A DNA stretch of 64,000 bases from Ischnura elegans (lineage: Eukaryota > Arthropoda > Insecta > Odonata > Coenagrionidae): contig NC_060246.1 in assembly GCF_921293095.1 (NCBI RefSeq), forward strand, positions 108,914,941 to 108,978,940. Direction: 5' to 3'. A program made the position numbers and the translations under genes. Below, piece by piece: positions 53,220 to 63,225 of this stretch. The stretch's first letter is position 1, and each line of letters opens with the position of its first letter. The notes under the pieces are model-generated. The model was not told the origin of the DNA. It saw only the letters and a list, made by a program, of their open reading frames with translations, and did no database searches.

Positions 53220-55003
53220 CCCAGGGATAGTAGCCCCGGGCGTGTGGGGGCCAGGCCACTCGGGGCATCACGGGGGGGGGGGGGAACGGGAGCTCGCACA
53301 AGAGTTGGAGGACGGTGTTCGGGCACAGGAGGCGGGCCACGCGTCGTCGGATAAGGCGCCGATGGAGGGGGTAATGACGTCACCATTCCCCCTTCTCCGC
53401 CTTCTTCTCCTCCTCACTACCTTCCCCTCCGGACGATGCCCTGATTCCACCTGCCGGAGAAAGCGCGGAGGCAGCTTTCGCTCCCTTTGCAGGGAATGCT
53501 GGGGCACTTTAGGGGCCGGGAGGGGAGCACCGCGCGCAGCTGCGCCGTTCCGGAAAAGGGCGCGCAGCTGCGCCACTTCACTGGGGGAATACAGCGGCAC
53601 TGGGGCAGTGGGTGCGAGCTCCCTGTAGGGGCGCATGTCAGGACGCCGTTGAGTAAGGACGGGGGGAGGAGGGGTGGGTAGGGGTTGAGGACGATGAATG
53701 GGTGGGGGTGGGGGACGGCGAATGGGAGGCGGTGGGGGGCGTACACTAGGGGAGAGTGGCCTGGCGGGCTCCCTCGTCGTCTGCTCCTCGCGGCGTCGTC
53801 TCTTCCTCCTCTTCTTCCGCTCCCGATTCCTCCGCCGCCTTTCCTCGGAGGAAACGCGGAACTGCTCCCACGATGCACCGCGCATGTGGGACCTGCCGCG
53901 CTCCTCTTCCGGAAGGGGGATGTCAGAGATCGGACTAAGATCTCTGACGTGGCAGCGGGGGGTGAGGGGGGAGGGGACGGAAGGGGAATACGGTACGAGG
54001 GACACTACGGGATCCGCCATCGTGCACTCCGGGCCACGCACTTCGTCCGTGTCCGACACCGGAGCACTCACTTTCCCCACACGCAACTGTTGCGGGGGCA
54101 GATGGCTCGTCGCTCTGTGTGCCGACAGACCGATACCGCCACCTGTCCACCACCACAAACCGCTGCATGTCGTCACAATACCTTGTCGGCGACACCAGGA
54201 CGTCCGACAACGCCCCCTGGGGCGGTACCGATCCGTCCTCCAGGGAGCCACCACACAGGGGAGGGGAAACACGCGGCGACATCGGGCCGTCCAGCGCTTC
54301 GTCTCGGCGCGGCTGCGCACCGTCCTCCGAGACGACACTCACATTAACACTCACTCGCACGAGGCGACGCCAGGCCGTAGACGCAGCTGGGGGTGACTGC
54401 GGAGCCTTGGGAGTGGGGGAGACGCGGTTGGGGGAGGGAGATTGTCGGGAGGAACACAATCTCCGGGGATGATGCACGGACGCTAGGGCAACGTTCCGTG
54501 ACACCAGGGGCCAGGGGGAGGGGGCGGGGCAACACTGGGTCATGCACTGCGGGGGCGCTGTCAATGTCGACGATAAGGTTGTCCGACGACGCACACGCAG
54601 GGGCGGATCCCTAGGGAGCACTTATGGGGGAGGGGTGGCGGAGACGGGGGGAGGCGAGGAAGGCGGGAGATCGGATCGGGGGCGAAGCGAGGGCTCGTGG
54701 ATCCCACGACCCGGCACTCCATTCCTCTTCCAGCGTCCTCCGCCACGACCGGGTAATGCTCCCAGCGGAGTCCATTGCGGGAAGCAGCGACGGAGAGGGC
54801 TGGAGGTCGGGGGGGGGGGCGTAGGGAACGTCGCGAGGGCGCCTCTCCTTCACCTTCCGACGAGTCCGTTGGGCGACGGGCGGGGTTGGCTTCTCGGCCA
54901 TGAGGGGAGGGATAGGGGGAGCGACTGTCTCGGATGGGCTTACCACTGGTGGGGGCCAGTGAGACACGTCGCGGGGCAATCCAGGGCAAGGTACAACACT
55001 CAC
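53220..55003 (-). pseudogene. RLE-LINE N-terminal Arg/Pro-rich region (copy 1)
   Basis: Frame pieces 55003-54611 (MAEKPTPPVAQRTRRKVKERR), 54621-53935 (RYRSVGTQSDE), 54338-53268 (LVPYSPS...ISDIPLPEEERG, RGASWEQFRVSSEERRRRN) and 53340-53107 (MPRVAWPPHARGYYPWGP) carry, in order, blocks also found in the element at 39186-42480. At least three frame changes are needed, so the region is decayed, but the blocks themselves are well kept between the two families. A nucleic-acid-binding role is inferred from the basic stretch only. Confidence 0.55.
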
Positions 55004-55172
55004 AATCCAGGGGCAGGCACGTCACGGCGATATCCAGGGAAAAACACACACACTCATTCCAATATGGCACAGGCACCGTATCCAAACTCCTCCCACGCGG
55101 CGTTGATCACAATAAAGCGTTTATTGAATATTTCTGCAAATACATGAGAATCTCAAAACATGAGTAGTTGAC

Positions 55173-55543
55173 AAATCCCCTCACCTTTCGTGGGAGAGGA
55201 TGATACAAGAGGGCGACCCACAAAGTGTGGGCCGCCCTAGTAATGCCATTGAAGCTATTACAATTATTTTGTGGCCCCTCACTTAGGGGCCACTTTTCAC
55301 CGCCGGCCTCGAAGTGAGGCCGGTCGGGAATAGTTTTTATGTCTATTGTCCACTTCACTGTTTTCACTTCTTCATTCTTCACTCAAAATCATTCATTCAG
55401 GGAAAAATGAATCAACTCATCCATTCGGTTTTATTTACAGATCATTCATTCGTACCAAACACACATGCGAGGCGGCCACTTATACCCCGTGGCCGCCCGC
55501 TCTTTCATACCTGCGCCGTGGCCACTTATACGCTGTGGCCACG
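55173..55543 (-). promoter_or_regulatory. Train of six hairpins in the RLE-LINE 3' UTR (copy 2)
   Basis: The same order as in copy 1: for example GTGGCCCC/GGGGCCAC (55267-55289), CCGGCCTC/GAGGCCGG (55299-55320), GGCGGCCAC/GTGGCCGCC (55470-55496) and CCGTGGCCAC/GTGGCCACGG (55514-55543). The first hairpin is less perfect here than in copy 1. AATAAA (minus) lies at 55125-55120. Confidence 0.75.
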
Positions 55544-56573
55544 GACGCATTATTCTCCGCCGCGACGTTCTTCTGTCTTCTCTTCCCCGTCCGGAGGCGC
55601 GTGGAAGGCCCCCTAGTTCCACGCGCCACCGCTCCACGCTGCCTGCAGCCGGTCGCCGAGAGCGCGCAGAGTCCCCAGGTCCACGCGCAACTCCTCTGCG
55701 CATGGCTGCTGCTGGCGTCGTCGGCAGGGCGGCGGGGACGGGGAGGGCGGGGGGGAAAGAGGGGCGTAAGCACTTGAGGTGAGGCGACATTCCTCGGATG
55801 CCGCCGAAGGCCGCCGCATTCTTCTCCTCCCCCACTTCCGCCGCAGCGGCGGAGAGACACTCACACTAACACAACACTCACACACATTTGCCCTGGCATT
55901 AGGCCGCTCCCTCCCCTCCGTCACTGGCGCTTGGGAAAGGGCAACGGAGGGGAACACCTGCCTATCGTGGGAACGGCCTGCAGCGAAGCCGTCGCCGGCG
56001 CGCCACCTGCCCGAAACTGCGGCCGGCGGGCGAACTAAAAACTTCGGCGGGCGACACCGAACGATGAAATTGGCCATTTAAATCCCTGGGCGCGCGCACG
56101 CGGCAATCTCTATTTACACTACGCCCAGGGAACATTCACACGTTCGCCGCGACAACGAAAGACCGTCACGTCGATGCTTACATCGTTGCCGCGACGCACA
56201 CACACAGAAAAACACACTCATGGCCACATCGCGTCACACACGGTGCCGCCCCCGACACAACACATACACTCGAGGATGGTGGGAAACATACACACAATGA
56301 AGAAGCGAAAACACAAAATACACACACACACACATTGACTGCCCGTGAGTATTCCCTTCACTTCACGCGATATATACAAAAAACATTCACACCATGGCAC
56401 GCTGCCCCGCCTCCGAGTGAATCGACGCATTGCGGTCACTGTCCGTCGCACTATTTACACTCGGAGGGGGTGCCGTAAATGGAAAGTCGATGCCAGACCG
56501 TACTTTCGCATTCACACAACACAAACACACGGGAATCTCACGGGCCCTAACCTAACACGAATATATATACATA

Positions 56574-57520
56574 CCGTAAAACGGCCTGACTTTACCCCAA
56601 GCGGCCTGACTTTTCCCCACCCTGTCAACAATGTTTCATTTCATAGAAATGGATACTATGTTGTCAATTGGGAGGGGTTTTTTATTTTTCTTGGATTCTT
56701 TGGCAACACTGCAAGACATTAAAATGCTTTTCCAGTAGTCTTGCATGTTCTAGTGAAGGGTGCTGTTGATTTTGTGAGGAGGGTTTTTTGTGGTACTTAA
56801 GTTTATATGTAAAAAGTTGCTGATTGTCGGCCTCCTAGACGCTTCCAGAAGTTGAGTTATGTATTTTTTTACTCAAAATTTGCCATAGATCAGCTGCATA
56901 AATCATATTTTTGTTCACATCAATCAGGAAGAATTATATTAGGAAGTTTCTGGGACAACGTACCTTTTCAGAGAAATCCGGAATGACTTCACCCCAGACA
57001 TATTCTTCGGGAAAAGTCACATAGTTTCTCATTTCATGGGAATGTTCAATGTTTTATCGTAAAATTACTGTTGAATTTGAGTTTTCTGTTTTCCTTTCCC
57101 CTGCCATGTCCTTACACTTTATTTTCGTTCATTTTTGGTGTAGGTTGTAAAATGCGCTCTAAATATAAAAGAAAGCCAGGAGCCTAGTCTTAAAGTTGAT
57201 ACTTTCTAACATATAAACTCTTTAAATACTCATATGATGTTTCATTTCTCCAAAAATCTTTTCTTGTGTGTGTTACAATAGGAATAAAATGTTGGGGAAA
57301 AGTCACCCGATTCCCACCTGACTTTGCTCCAACGATATTGAAAAACAAAAAAAAATATTTTGAATACTTTACTGGTCTAAAAAGGTGATTTTCAGAAACT
57401 GTAAAATATCAACAATCTAACCTGAAAGAAATAAAAATTTAAAAAAAAATTTCAAGCAATTTAAACAAAAAATGAAGTGAGGAGTCAAAATATTTGGGGC
57501 AAAGTCAGGCCGTTTTACGG
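56574..57520. mobile_element. TA-flanked MITE, 947 bp, inserted in the RLE LINE
   Basis: Termini CCGTAAAACGGCCTGACTTT and the reverse complement at the other end give inverted repeats of about 27 bp. TA flanks it at 56572-56573 and 57521-57522. Copy 1 shows the empty site (ACATATGTGAAC at about 49911-49922) with a single TA, proving the boundaries. No transposase is encoded. The interior repeats AAAGTCAC/GACTTTRCCCC-like words. TA duplication suggests a Tc1/mariner-type enzyme. Confidence 0.9.
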
Positions 57521-57603
57521 TATGTGAACATGGCTCCTGGCGTCTCGGGCGGTGAGTGGACGTCCTCAGGAGCACATTACACAGGGGCAGGGATCAGAGG
57601 GGG

Positions 57604-58467
57604 TTACGGGAGGGCAAGGGGGGTGTCGCGGTCCCTCGGCGTCCTTAGACTCGGCTCCCCTCGTCCAACGATGGGAGCTCCGTCGTCCGGAACGCCGCTC
57701 TCCCCCGACGCCGCGTCGTCCTCGGCGCCTCCCGCTCCAGGCTGCTCCGTGGCGGCGCCTCTGCTCCCTGCCCCTCCTCCGGCGGTGGGTGCGGCAACCC
57801 GGATGGGAGTCTCTGCTGGCGGGTACTGGCGGACCCCGGTCATGTGCCCGACGTAAATATCCCGCGACCACTTGATGGCCGCGAGAACCATCTTTCGTCG
57901 GGCGCGGCGAATGCGGGATTTAGGGATGTGGAGCCGGGCGAGGAGAGTCATTCTCCCACGTCCAGCTCCCCAGTGCGCCTACCACCAACGCGTCGAGATG
58001 GACCTCCATCTTGTAGGCGCACCGGACCCGCATTCGATCGACCAGGGTGGCGTATTTTTCGATCTTCTTCGCCTTCGCTGCTGCCATGGCCTCCGGTCGG
58101 TTCTCGAAGGGCACTGTGATGTCGATCACGTGGATCACGCCCCTCGGAACCTCCCAGATGACCAAGTCGGGACGCAGCAGCGACTCGTCGCCAGGTACCC
58201 GCTGATTCACTCGCACCTCCCATCCTTGCGGCAGCTCAGCGACCAGCAGACTGATGATTTCGTCGTGGCGCCGGGTCCACCCGTCCGCATGCGGCAAGCA
58301 GTGGTTCACCACATGCGGCAAGGTCTCCTCCGCGTGTCCATAGACCCGGCACCGAGTGTCTCTCCTGGCCGCTCCTCTTCTTGCCGCATTCAGGGGGAGA
58401 AGGTTCAGCGGCGCTCTGTGAATGAAGCGCCAGTCGCAAAACCGGATCCCCACTCCTCCCGACACCC
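57604..58467 (-). pseudogene. RLE-LINE knuckle and endonuclease (copy 2)
   Basis: The frame gives GIRFCDWRFIHRA, CRVYGHAEETLPHVVNHC, then RPDLVIWEVPRGVIHVIDITVPFENR and KIEKYATL. The stop seen in copy 1 is absent, but the second knuckle Cys is Tyr here (CRVY for CRIC). The RPD-to-Asp spacing is 14 residues, as in the R2-like LINE. The frame 57951-57604 continues with SRIRRARRKMV as the probable C-terminus. The upstream side is cut at 58467 by the R1-group insertion. Confidence 0.85.
58454..58467. repeat. Left 14-bp target-site duplication of the R1-group LINE
   Basis: TCCTCCCGACACCC is repeated exactly at 63226-63239. Copy 1 has a single copy of this site near 50837-50850. Confidence 0.95.
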
Positions 58468-58675
58468 CACCCGAAGCCCGGGATCCCAGACCCCCCAGGA
58501 GTCCCATCGCCTTGCCCGGGAACCCGCTCCCCTGAAATACCCCCAAGGTGCATACAGTGCTTCGATCCCCGGCTGGCCAGCCAAACCCCCCCAGACTAGG
58601 GAAAATCCCCGGGATCTCCCGTCGTTCCCCCTCGGTGGGGAACCCCATGCATTGAAACTTTAACTATATTGAGAA

Positions 58676-59971
58676 ATGGATACTAGTGACCGGGAGATGG
58701 AGGATTCCGATGCAGAAAAGGCATTCGGGAGGTCCTCACTTCTCATGAGGACCCCCCCAAACGAAAATGTGGAGACGCCTAGTAATGAGAAAAGAGATAG
58801 GCAGGGTAGTGAGGAACCAGATGGAAACACGCCCAAGCGAAGGGAAGTAACCACCGAGGACAACTCTGAAATGGCAGTAAGCGAAGAGATCCTGGAGAGT
58901 TATGGAAAGATTAGAAGCCTGCTGGAGCAGATCCAAAATTCATTGAAAAGTCAGCACAAGATTGGAAAGTTGAATAAAACTAACTTGGAGGAGCACTTTA
59001 AAAGGATCAGAGAAATAGACAACATTACCCTCAAGATGGCCTTAAATAATGCAAAATTAGAAGGTAGGACTGAAGAGAGGAAAGAAATTGTGAATCTAAT
59101 AAACGAAAATAAAATCGCAATGCCGGCTATGAAGCCCAAATCCTTCTCTGAAATTACTCAATCACAGGTTACGGTGCAGAGACCTAAAGTTTCTGGAGTA
59201 ACGGTGCCACTGAAACCTGCTCCGCAACTCGTAATTATTAAACAGTCGAATAAAGAATCTAGTAAGGAACTTCAGGAACTCTTGAAGAAGACGGTGACGC
59301 CAGCAGAGTTAGGTGTAAACGTGAAGAGAAGCAGAAATGTCGAAAGAGGAATTTTAGTGGAGTTAGAAAAAGAAACACACATCGATAGAATGTTAAATAG
59401 TGAAATACTAAAATCTAAAGGTTTCATAGTTGAGAGAATAGAAAAAAGAAGACCGCAGGTGATGCTCTACGACGTTCCGAAACACCTCTCACCCGACGTT
59501 GTAATAGACAAGCTTTACAAACAAAACATAGGATTGATGATGCTAGAACCAGAATTCAAGAATAACTTCAAGAAGGTGCACCAGTTAAAATCCAACGACG
59601 CAGAGAAGGAGCATTGGATCTTTGAGTGCTCTATGGAAATAAGACACATTCTTATAGAGAAGGAGAAATTATACCTCGAATGGCATTGCTGCAAAATAAA
59701 AGACTATATTACAGTCTTAAGGTGCTACAAATGCCAGGCATACGGCCATAAGACCTCTGCTTGCAGGAAACCAGAAGATGTGTGTGCACATTGTGCAGGA
59801 AACCATAAGCTTGAAGACTGCACCGGCAAAGAGAAGCCACCGAAATGCCACCACTGCTCTTCGGCAGAGAAACAAGCAGAGCATCGATCTGGGGACAGAA
59901 ACTGTCCGTTCTTTAAAATGGCTAGAGACAAGGAGTGTGAACGGCTTGGATATGGAGGCACGCCCCCATAA
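58676..59971 (+). CDS. R1-group LINE ORF1 (gag-like, zinc knuckles)
   Basis: 431 residues, uninterrupted. An acidic/basic N-terminus is followed by a helical, likely coiled-coil region (residues about 75-145), a central domain with IEKRRPQVMLYDVPKH (RRM-like in this family), and three zinc knuckles at about 347-415 (CYKCQAYGHKTSAC, CAHCAGNHKLEDC, CHHCSSAEKQAEHRSGDRNC). It would bind the element RNA. The ATG is the first after the 5' UTR, and the ORF ends inside the start of ORF2 with a 20-bp overlap in another frame, usual for R1-type elements. Confidence 0.9.
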   Translation: MDTSDREMEDSDAEKAFGRSSLLMRTPPNENVETPSNEKRDRQGSEEPDGNTPKRREVTTEDNSEMAVSEEILESYGKIRSLLEQIQNSLKSQHKIGKLNKTNLEEHFKRIREIDNITLKMALNNAKLEGRTEERKEIVNLINENKIAMPAMKPKSFSEITQSQVTVQRPKVSGVTVPLKPAPQLVIIKQSNKESSKELQELLKKTVTPAELGVNVKRSRNVERGILVELEKETHIDRMLNSEILKSKGFIVERIEKRRPQVMLYDVPKHLSPDVVIDKLYKQNIGLMMLEPEFKNNFKKVHQLKSNDAEKEHWIFECSMEIRHILIEKEKLYLEWHCCKIKDYITVLRCYKCQAYGHKTSACRKPEDVCAHCAGNHKLEDCTGKEKPPKCHHCSSAEKQAEHRSGDRNCPFFKMARDKECERLGYGGTPP

Positions 59972-62900
59972 ACTAAAAATAGGACAAATCAACGCTGGTA
60001 GGAGTCATGCAGCTACAGCTAACCTCGAAACATTATCTAAAGATCTGAACATCGATGTATTGATGGTGCAGGAACCATACGCAGTACACGGTAACGTCCC
60101 ATTCTCCAGCGGCGTAGTACTAAAATCGCCAAACGCCGAGTGCATATGGGCCTGCATCATAAACAACAATGCCAGCGTTAAAACAACATTAATTTCACAA
60201 TTCAGCAATTCAAACACAGTGACTGCAATCATAAAAATTGAGGATAAAGAAATCCTACTCATAAACAGCTACTTTCAATTCAGTGAGGAAATTGAACCAT
60301 ATCTAAACGAAATTGAAAGAGCACTTCGAGCTTATCCCAATCACAAGGTGATTCTAGCATGTGATGCGAATGCTAAATCGACAATGTGGTTTGACGTAAA
60401 AAGTGACGACCGCGGAATTAAGCTCGAAGATTTTATTGTTTTTAATAATTTGACAATTGAAAATGAATTAACTGAATTAACGACCTACGAGAGTCCGAAT
60501 GGTTTCACGACCAACATTGATGTAACCTTATCAAAAGGCTTAAATAATTACATCAATAATTGGAACGTTCTAGATGAGGAAACGTTGAGCGATCACCGAC
60601 TCATCACCTTCGAACTTCTCTACGAAAAACAGCAATCCAGTGTCCAATTCAACAATAACAGTTACAACGTCAGGAAAGCAAACTGGGCAGAATTTGAAGA
60701 GATAATAACAAGCAGTGGTAACGATTTAAAAAGCAACCTTAAAGTGTCAACGTTGACAAAGTTAATACTAGATGCGAGTAAAAAGTCGATTCCTCAAAAA
60801 AGGGCTAATAACAGAAACGTACCCTGGTGGAGCAAAAAGCTCACTAATTTGAGAATAAATTGCAAAAAGTTAAGGAAGAAGTATAGAGAAAAACAGAGAA
60901 TCGAAGCTCATAATTTAGAGATCTGGAAGAGTGAGTATACGAATGCAAGAACCAAATACACAAACGAAATTAAAAAGGCAAAAAAAGAAAGCTGGGAAAG
61001 ATTTGTTACTAAAGGAAACGATGACCCCTGGGGATGTGCCTATAAGGTTTTAAGAAAGAGAAAAACGACACCCGTGCCAAGTACTCTGATGAAGCCAGAT
61101 GGTGAATTTACAAAAAGTGTGCAAGAAACCTCCAAGCTGTTGCTGGAAACGCTCCTACCTTCCGACTATAACACTCACGAAACCATAGAACAAAGAAGAA
61201 TACGGAAAATCACCGAAAATGAAACTAACAGCAGGCAAAGAGGCAACGCCCTTCAGACAAAGTGACCTTAACGAAATAATTAAAGGCCTAAGTAATAAAA
61301 AAGCCCCGGGGCACGACGGTATTAAGTGTGAAATGATAAAACACGCGTATCCACATCTAAGAAACGAAATGTTAACCTTATTCAACAACTTATTAGAAAA
61401 TGAAACTTTCCCGGCTGAATGGAAAAAAGGGATCCTAAAAATCTTCCCAAAGCCTAATAAAAATCCCCAGAACCCCAAGGCATATAGACCAATTACTCTA
61501 CTGCCAGTACTAGGAAAGGTGTTTGAAAAATTACTAGCAGGAAAAATAAACGAAGAGCTGGGCATGCAGGAATATTTCAATCCACATCAATACGGATTCA
61601 GAAGAGGAAAAGGAACGGTCAACGCAATTGAAAAAGCCATATCTATTACCAGAAACTCCTCCCAGAAATACGTACTTGGTATTTTCTTAGATATTTCAGG
61701 GGCTTTTGACAACGCCTGGTGGCCCATGATTTTAAATGAACTACGGACACAGGAATGTACGAAGAATGTTTTTAACATAACCATTGATTATTTTACAAAT
61801 AGGTGGACGGAGCTAAACATGAACGGAGTAACTGCTGGGAAAACACTATCAAAAGGCTGCCCACAGGGATCCGTTCTTGGTCCCCTATTTTGGTTAATTT
61901 TATTCAATGACTTTTTTAAGATAGAACTCCCTCCAGATACAGAAATTGTAGCTTACGCAGACGACGCGCTGGTGGTAATTAAAGGGGAAAACCGCAGAGA
62001 AATTGAAGAAAAAGGAACACTTGCACTTGAAAAAATTACTCTGTGGGGAAAAAACAAAAAACTGAGTTTTTCACAAGAAAAGAGTGAATGTACTCTGTTA
62101 AAAGGAAAACTAAAACGTAAACCTATAGTCAAAATGAACGGACTAACGCTAAAATATAATACCAAAGTTAAGTACTTAGGAGTAATTATAACCGAAGGAT
62201 TGAAATTCAGCGACCACTATGAGTACATAACCAATAAAATTAAAGACATTTTTACAAAACTAAGAAGACTCGCCAAGGAAAATAACGGCTACACTTGCGC
62301 ATCGCTTAGAAAACTGTACAAAGGAATCGCAGAACCGATCATACTATACGCATGTGAGGCATGGGGGAAGAAATTCAAATAAGAGGAAAAAGCAGAGAAC
62401 AACTCATGAGAGCGCAAAGATTTGCACTTCTCACTGTCACCAAAGCTTATCGTACAGTCTCCACAGAAGCCCTATGTGTTCTTGCAGGCTGCATACCAAT
62501 CGATCTAATGATTGAAGAAAGAATGTTAATCTTCAAAGATAAAAAGACAAACACTGATAGCGCCCTTCAAAGAAGAAATCACAGGAAAGCAATAACAACC
62601 AAATGGCAGAGTCGCTGGGAGAACTCCACTGTTGGGAGGGACACTTACTCATTCTTTGATAATGTCCAGGAAAGAGCCCAAAGAAAAGGGACGGATCTGA
62701 CTCACGTGACCGTACAATTCTTCACTGGTCATGGTGATTTCAATATGAAGTTGCACCAATTTAAACTTGTAGAAAATGAGAAATGCACTTTCTGCAAAGA
62801 AGAAAATGAAACCGCTTGGCACCTGCTGGCAAATTGCAGAAAATTAACGGAAATAAGAAATGCATTGACTCTAAAATTACATGAAAATAATCTCAACATG

Positions 62901-63029
62901 AACAAAAAAGAAATACTTCAGCCAAGCGTCTATAAAACAACGAAAATGACAATGAATCAAATACTCGCCGCAAAGAAAAATTATGAAAATGAAAGTGAAA
63001 CTCACACAAGCCTAAGCCGATCCCAATGA
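59952..63029 (+). pseudogene. R1-group LINE ORF2, two frame breaks
   Basis: The start is taken at MEARPHKLKIGQIN, overlapping ORF1. Endonuclease motifs: VQEPYA, ACDANAKSTMW, LSDHRLI. The frame shifts near 61240-61260 into the RT frame (KKAPGHDGIK, YRPITLLPVLGK, QYGFRRGKGTV, LDISGAFDNAWW, GCPQGSVLGP, VAYADDALVV), then shifts back at the G-run near 62363 to the original frame, which carries the C-terminal knuckle CTFCKEENETAWHLLANC. The two shifts cancel. Otherwise the sequence looks well kept, so the copy is young. Confidence 0.9.
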
Positions 63030-63225
63030 TCCTTTTTTTAAGGTGAGGGGGACACTCACCCGGCGAAAGCCGGGGCAAACAAATCTTGCTTTAAACGCAA
63101 AAACAACAATAAAAATCGGCAAAATAATGAAAAGGCTTAGAAAAGCGGCCCCTGGGAGATAAGTAAATTACTTGAAACCCAGGGGGGTGGAGGAGGGTCC
63201 GCGGGGGCTTTGCCCCCACTGAGTG
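63030..63225 (+). promoter_or_regulatory. R1-group LINE 3' UTR with strong hairpins
   Basis: CCCGGC-GAAA-GCCGGG (63059-63074) is a perfect stem with a GNRA-type loop. A second GC-rich hairpin (GGGGGC/GCCCCC) lies near 63203-63217. No poly(A) tail is present; the element ends straight at the duplication. Confidence 0.75.

Larger units (their letters stand above)
48456..55115 (-). mobile_element. Second-family RLE LINE, copy 1
   Basis: A minus-strand element with N-terminal Arg/Pro-rich region (about 54950-53220), RT (52605-50733), knuckle and restriction-like endonuclease (to 50313), a long GC-rich 3' UTR with a train of hairpins (48511-48878), and AATAAA at its 3' end (48461-48456). Its 3' part is nearly identical to 55118-58467 and 63226-64000. 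Frame breaks and a stop make it inactive. The 5' end is placed by the abutting 3' end of copy 2 and is uncertain. Confidence 0.8.
58468..63225 (+). mobile_element. R1-group LINE, full length, inserted in the RLE LINE
   Basis: 4758 bp between exact 14-bp duplications. It has a GC-rich 5' UTR of about 208 bp, ORF1 (58676-59971), ORF2 (59952-63029, two frame breaks) and a 3' UTR with hairpins. ORF2 bears the R1 hallmarks GQINAGRSHAAT and DISGAFDNAWWP, and lacks RNase H. R1 makes a 14-bp duplication in 28S rDNA. This relative produced the same length at a quite different site. Confidence 0.95.
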
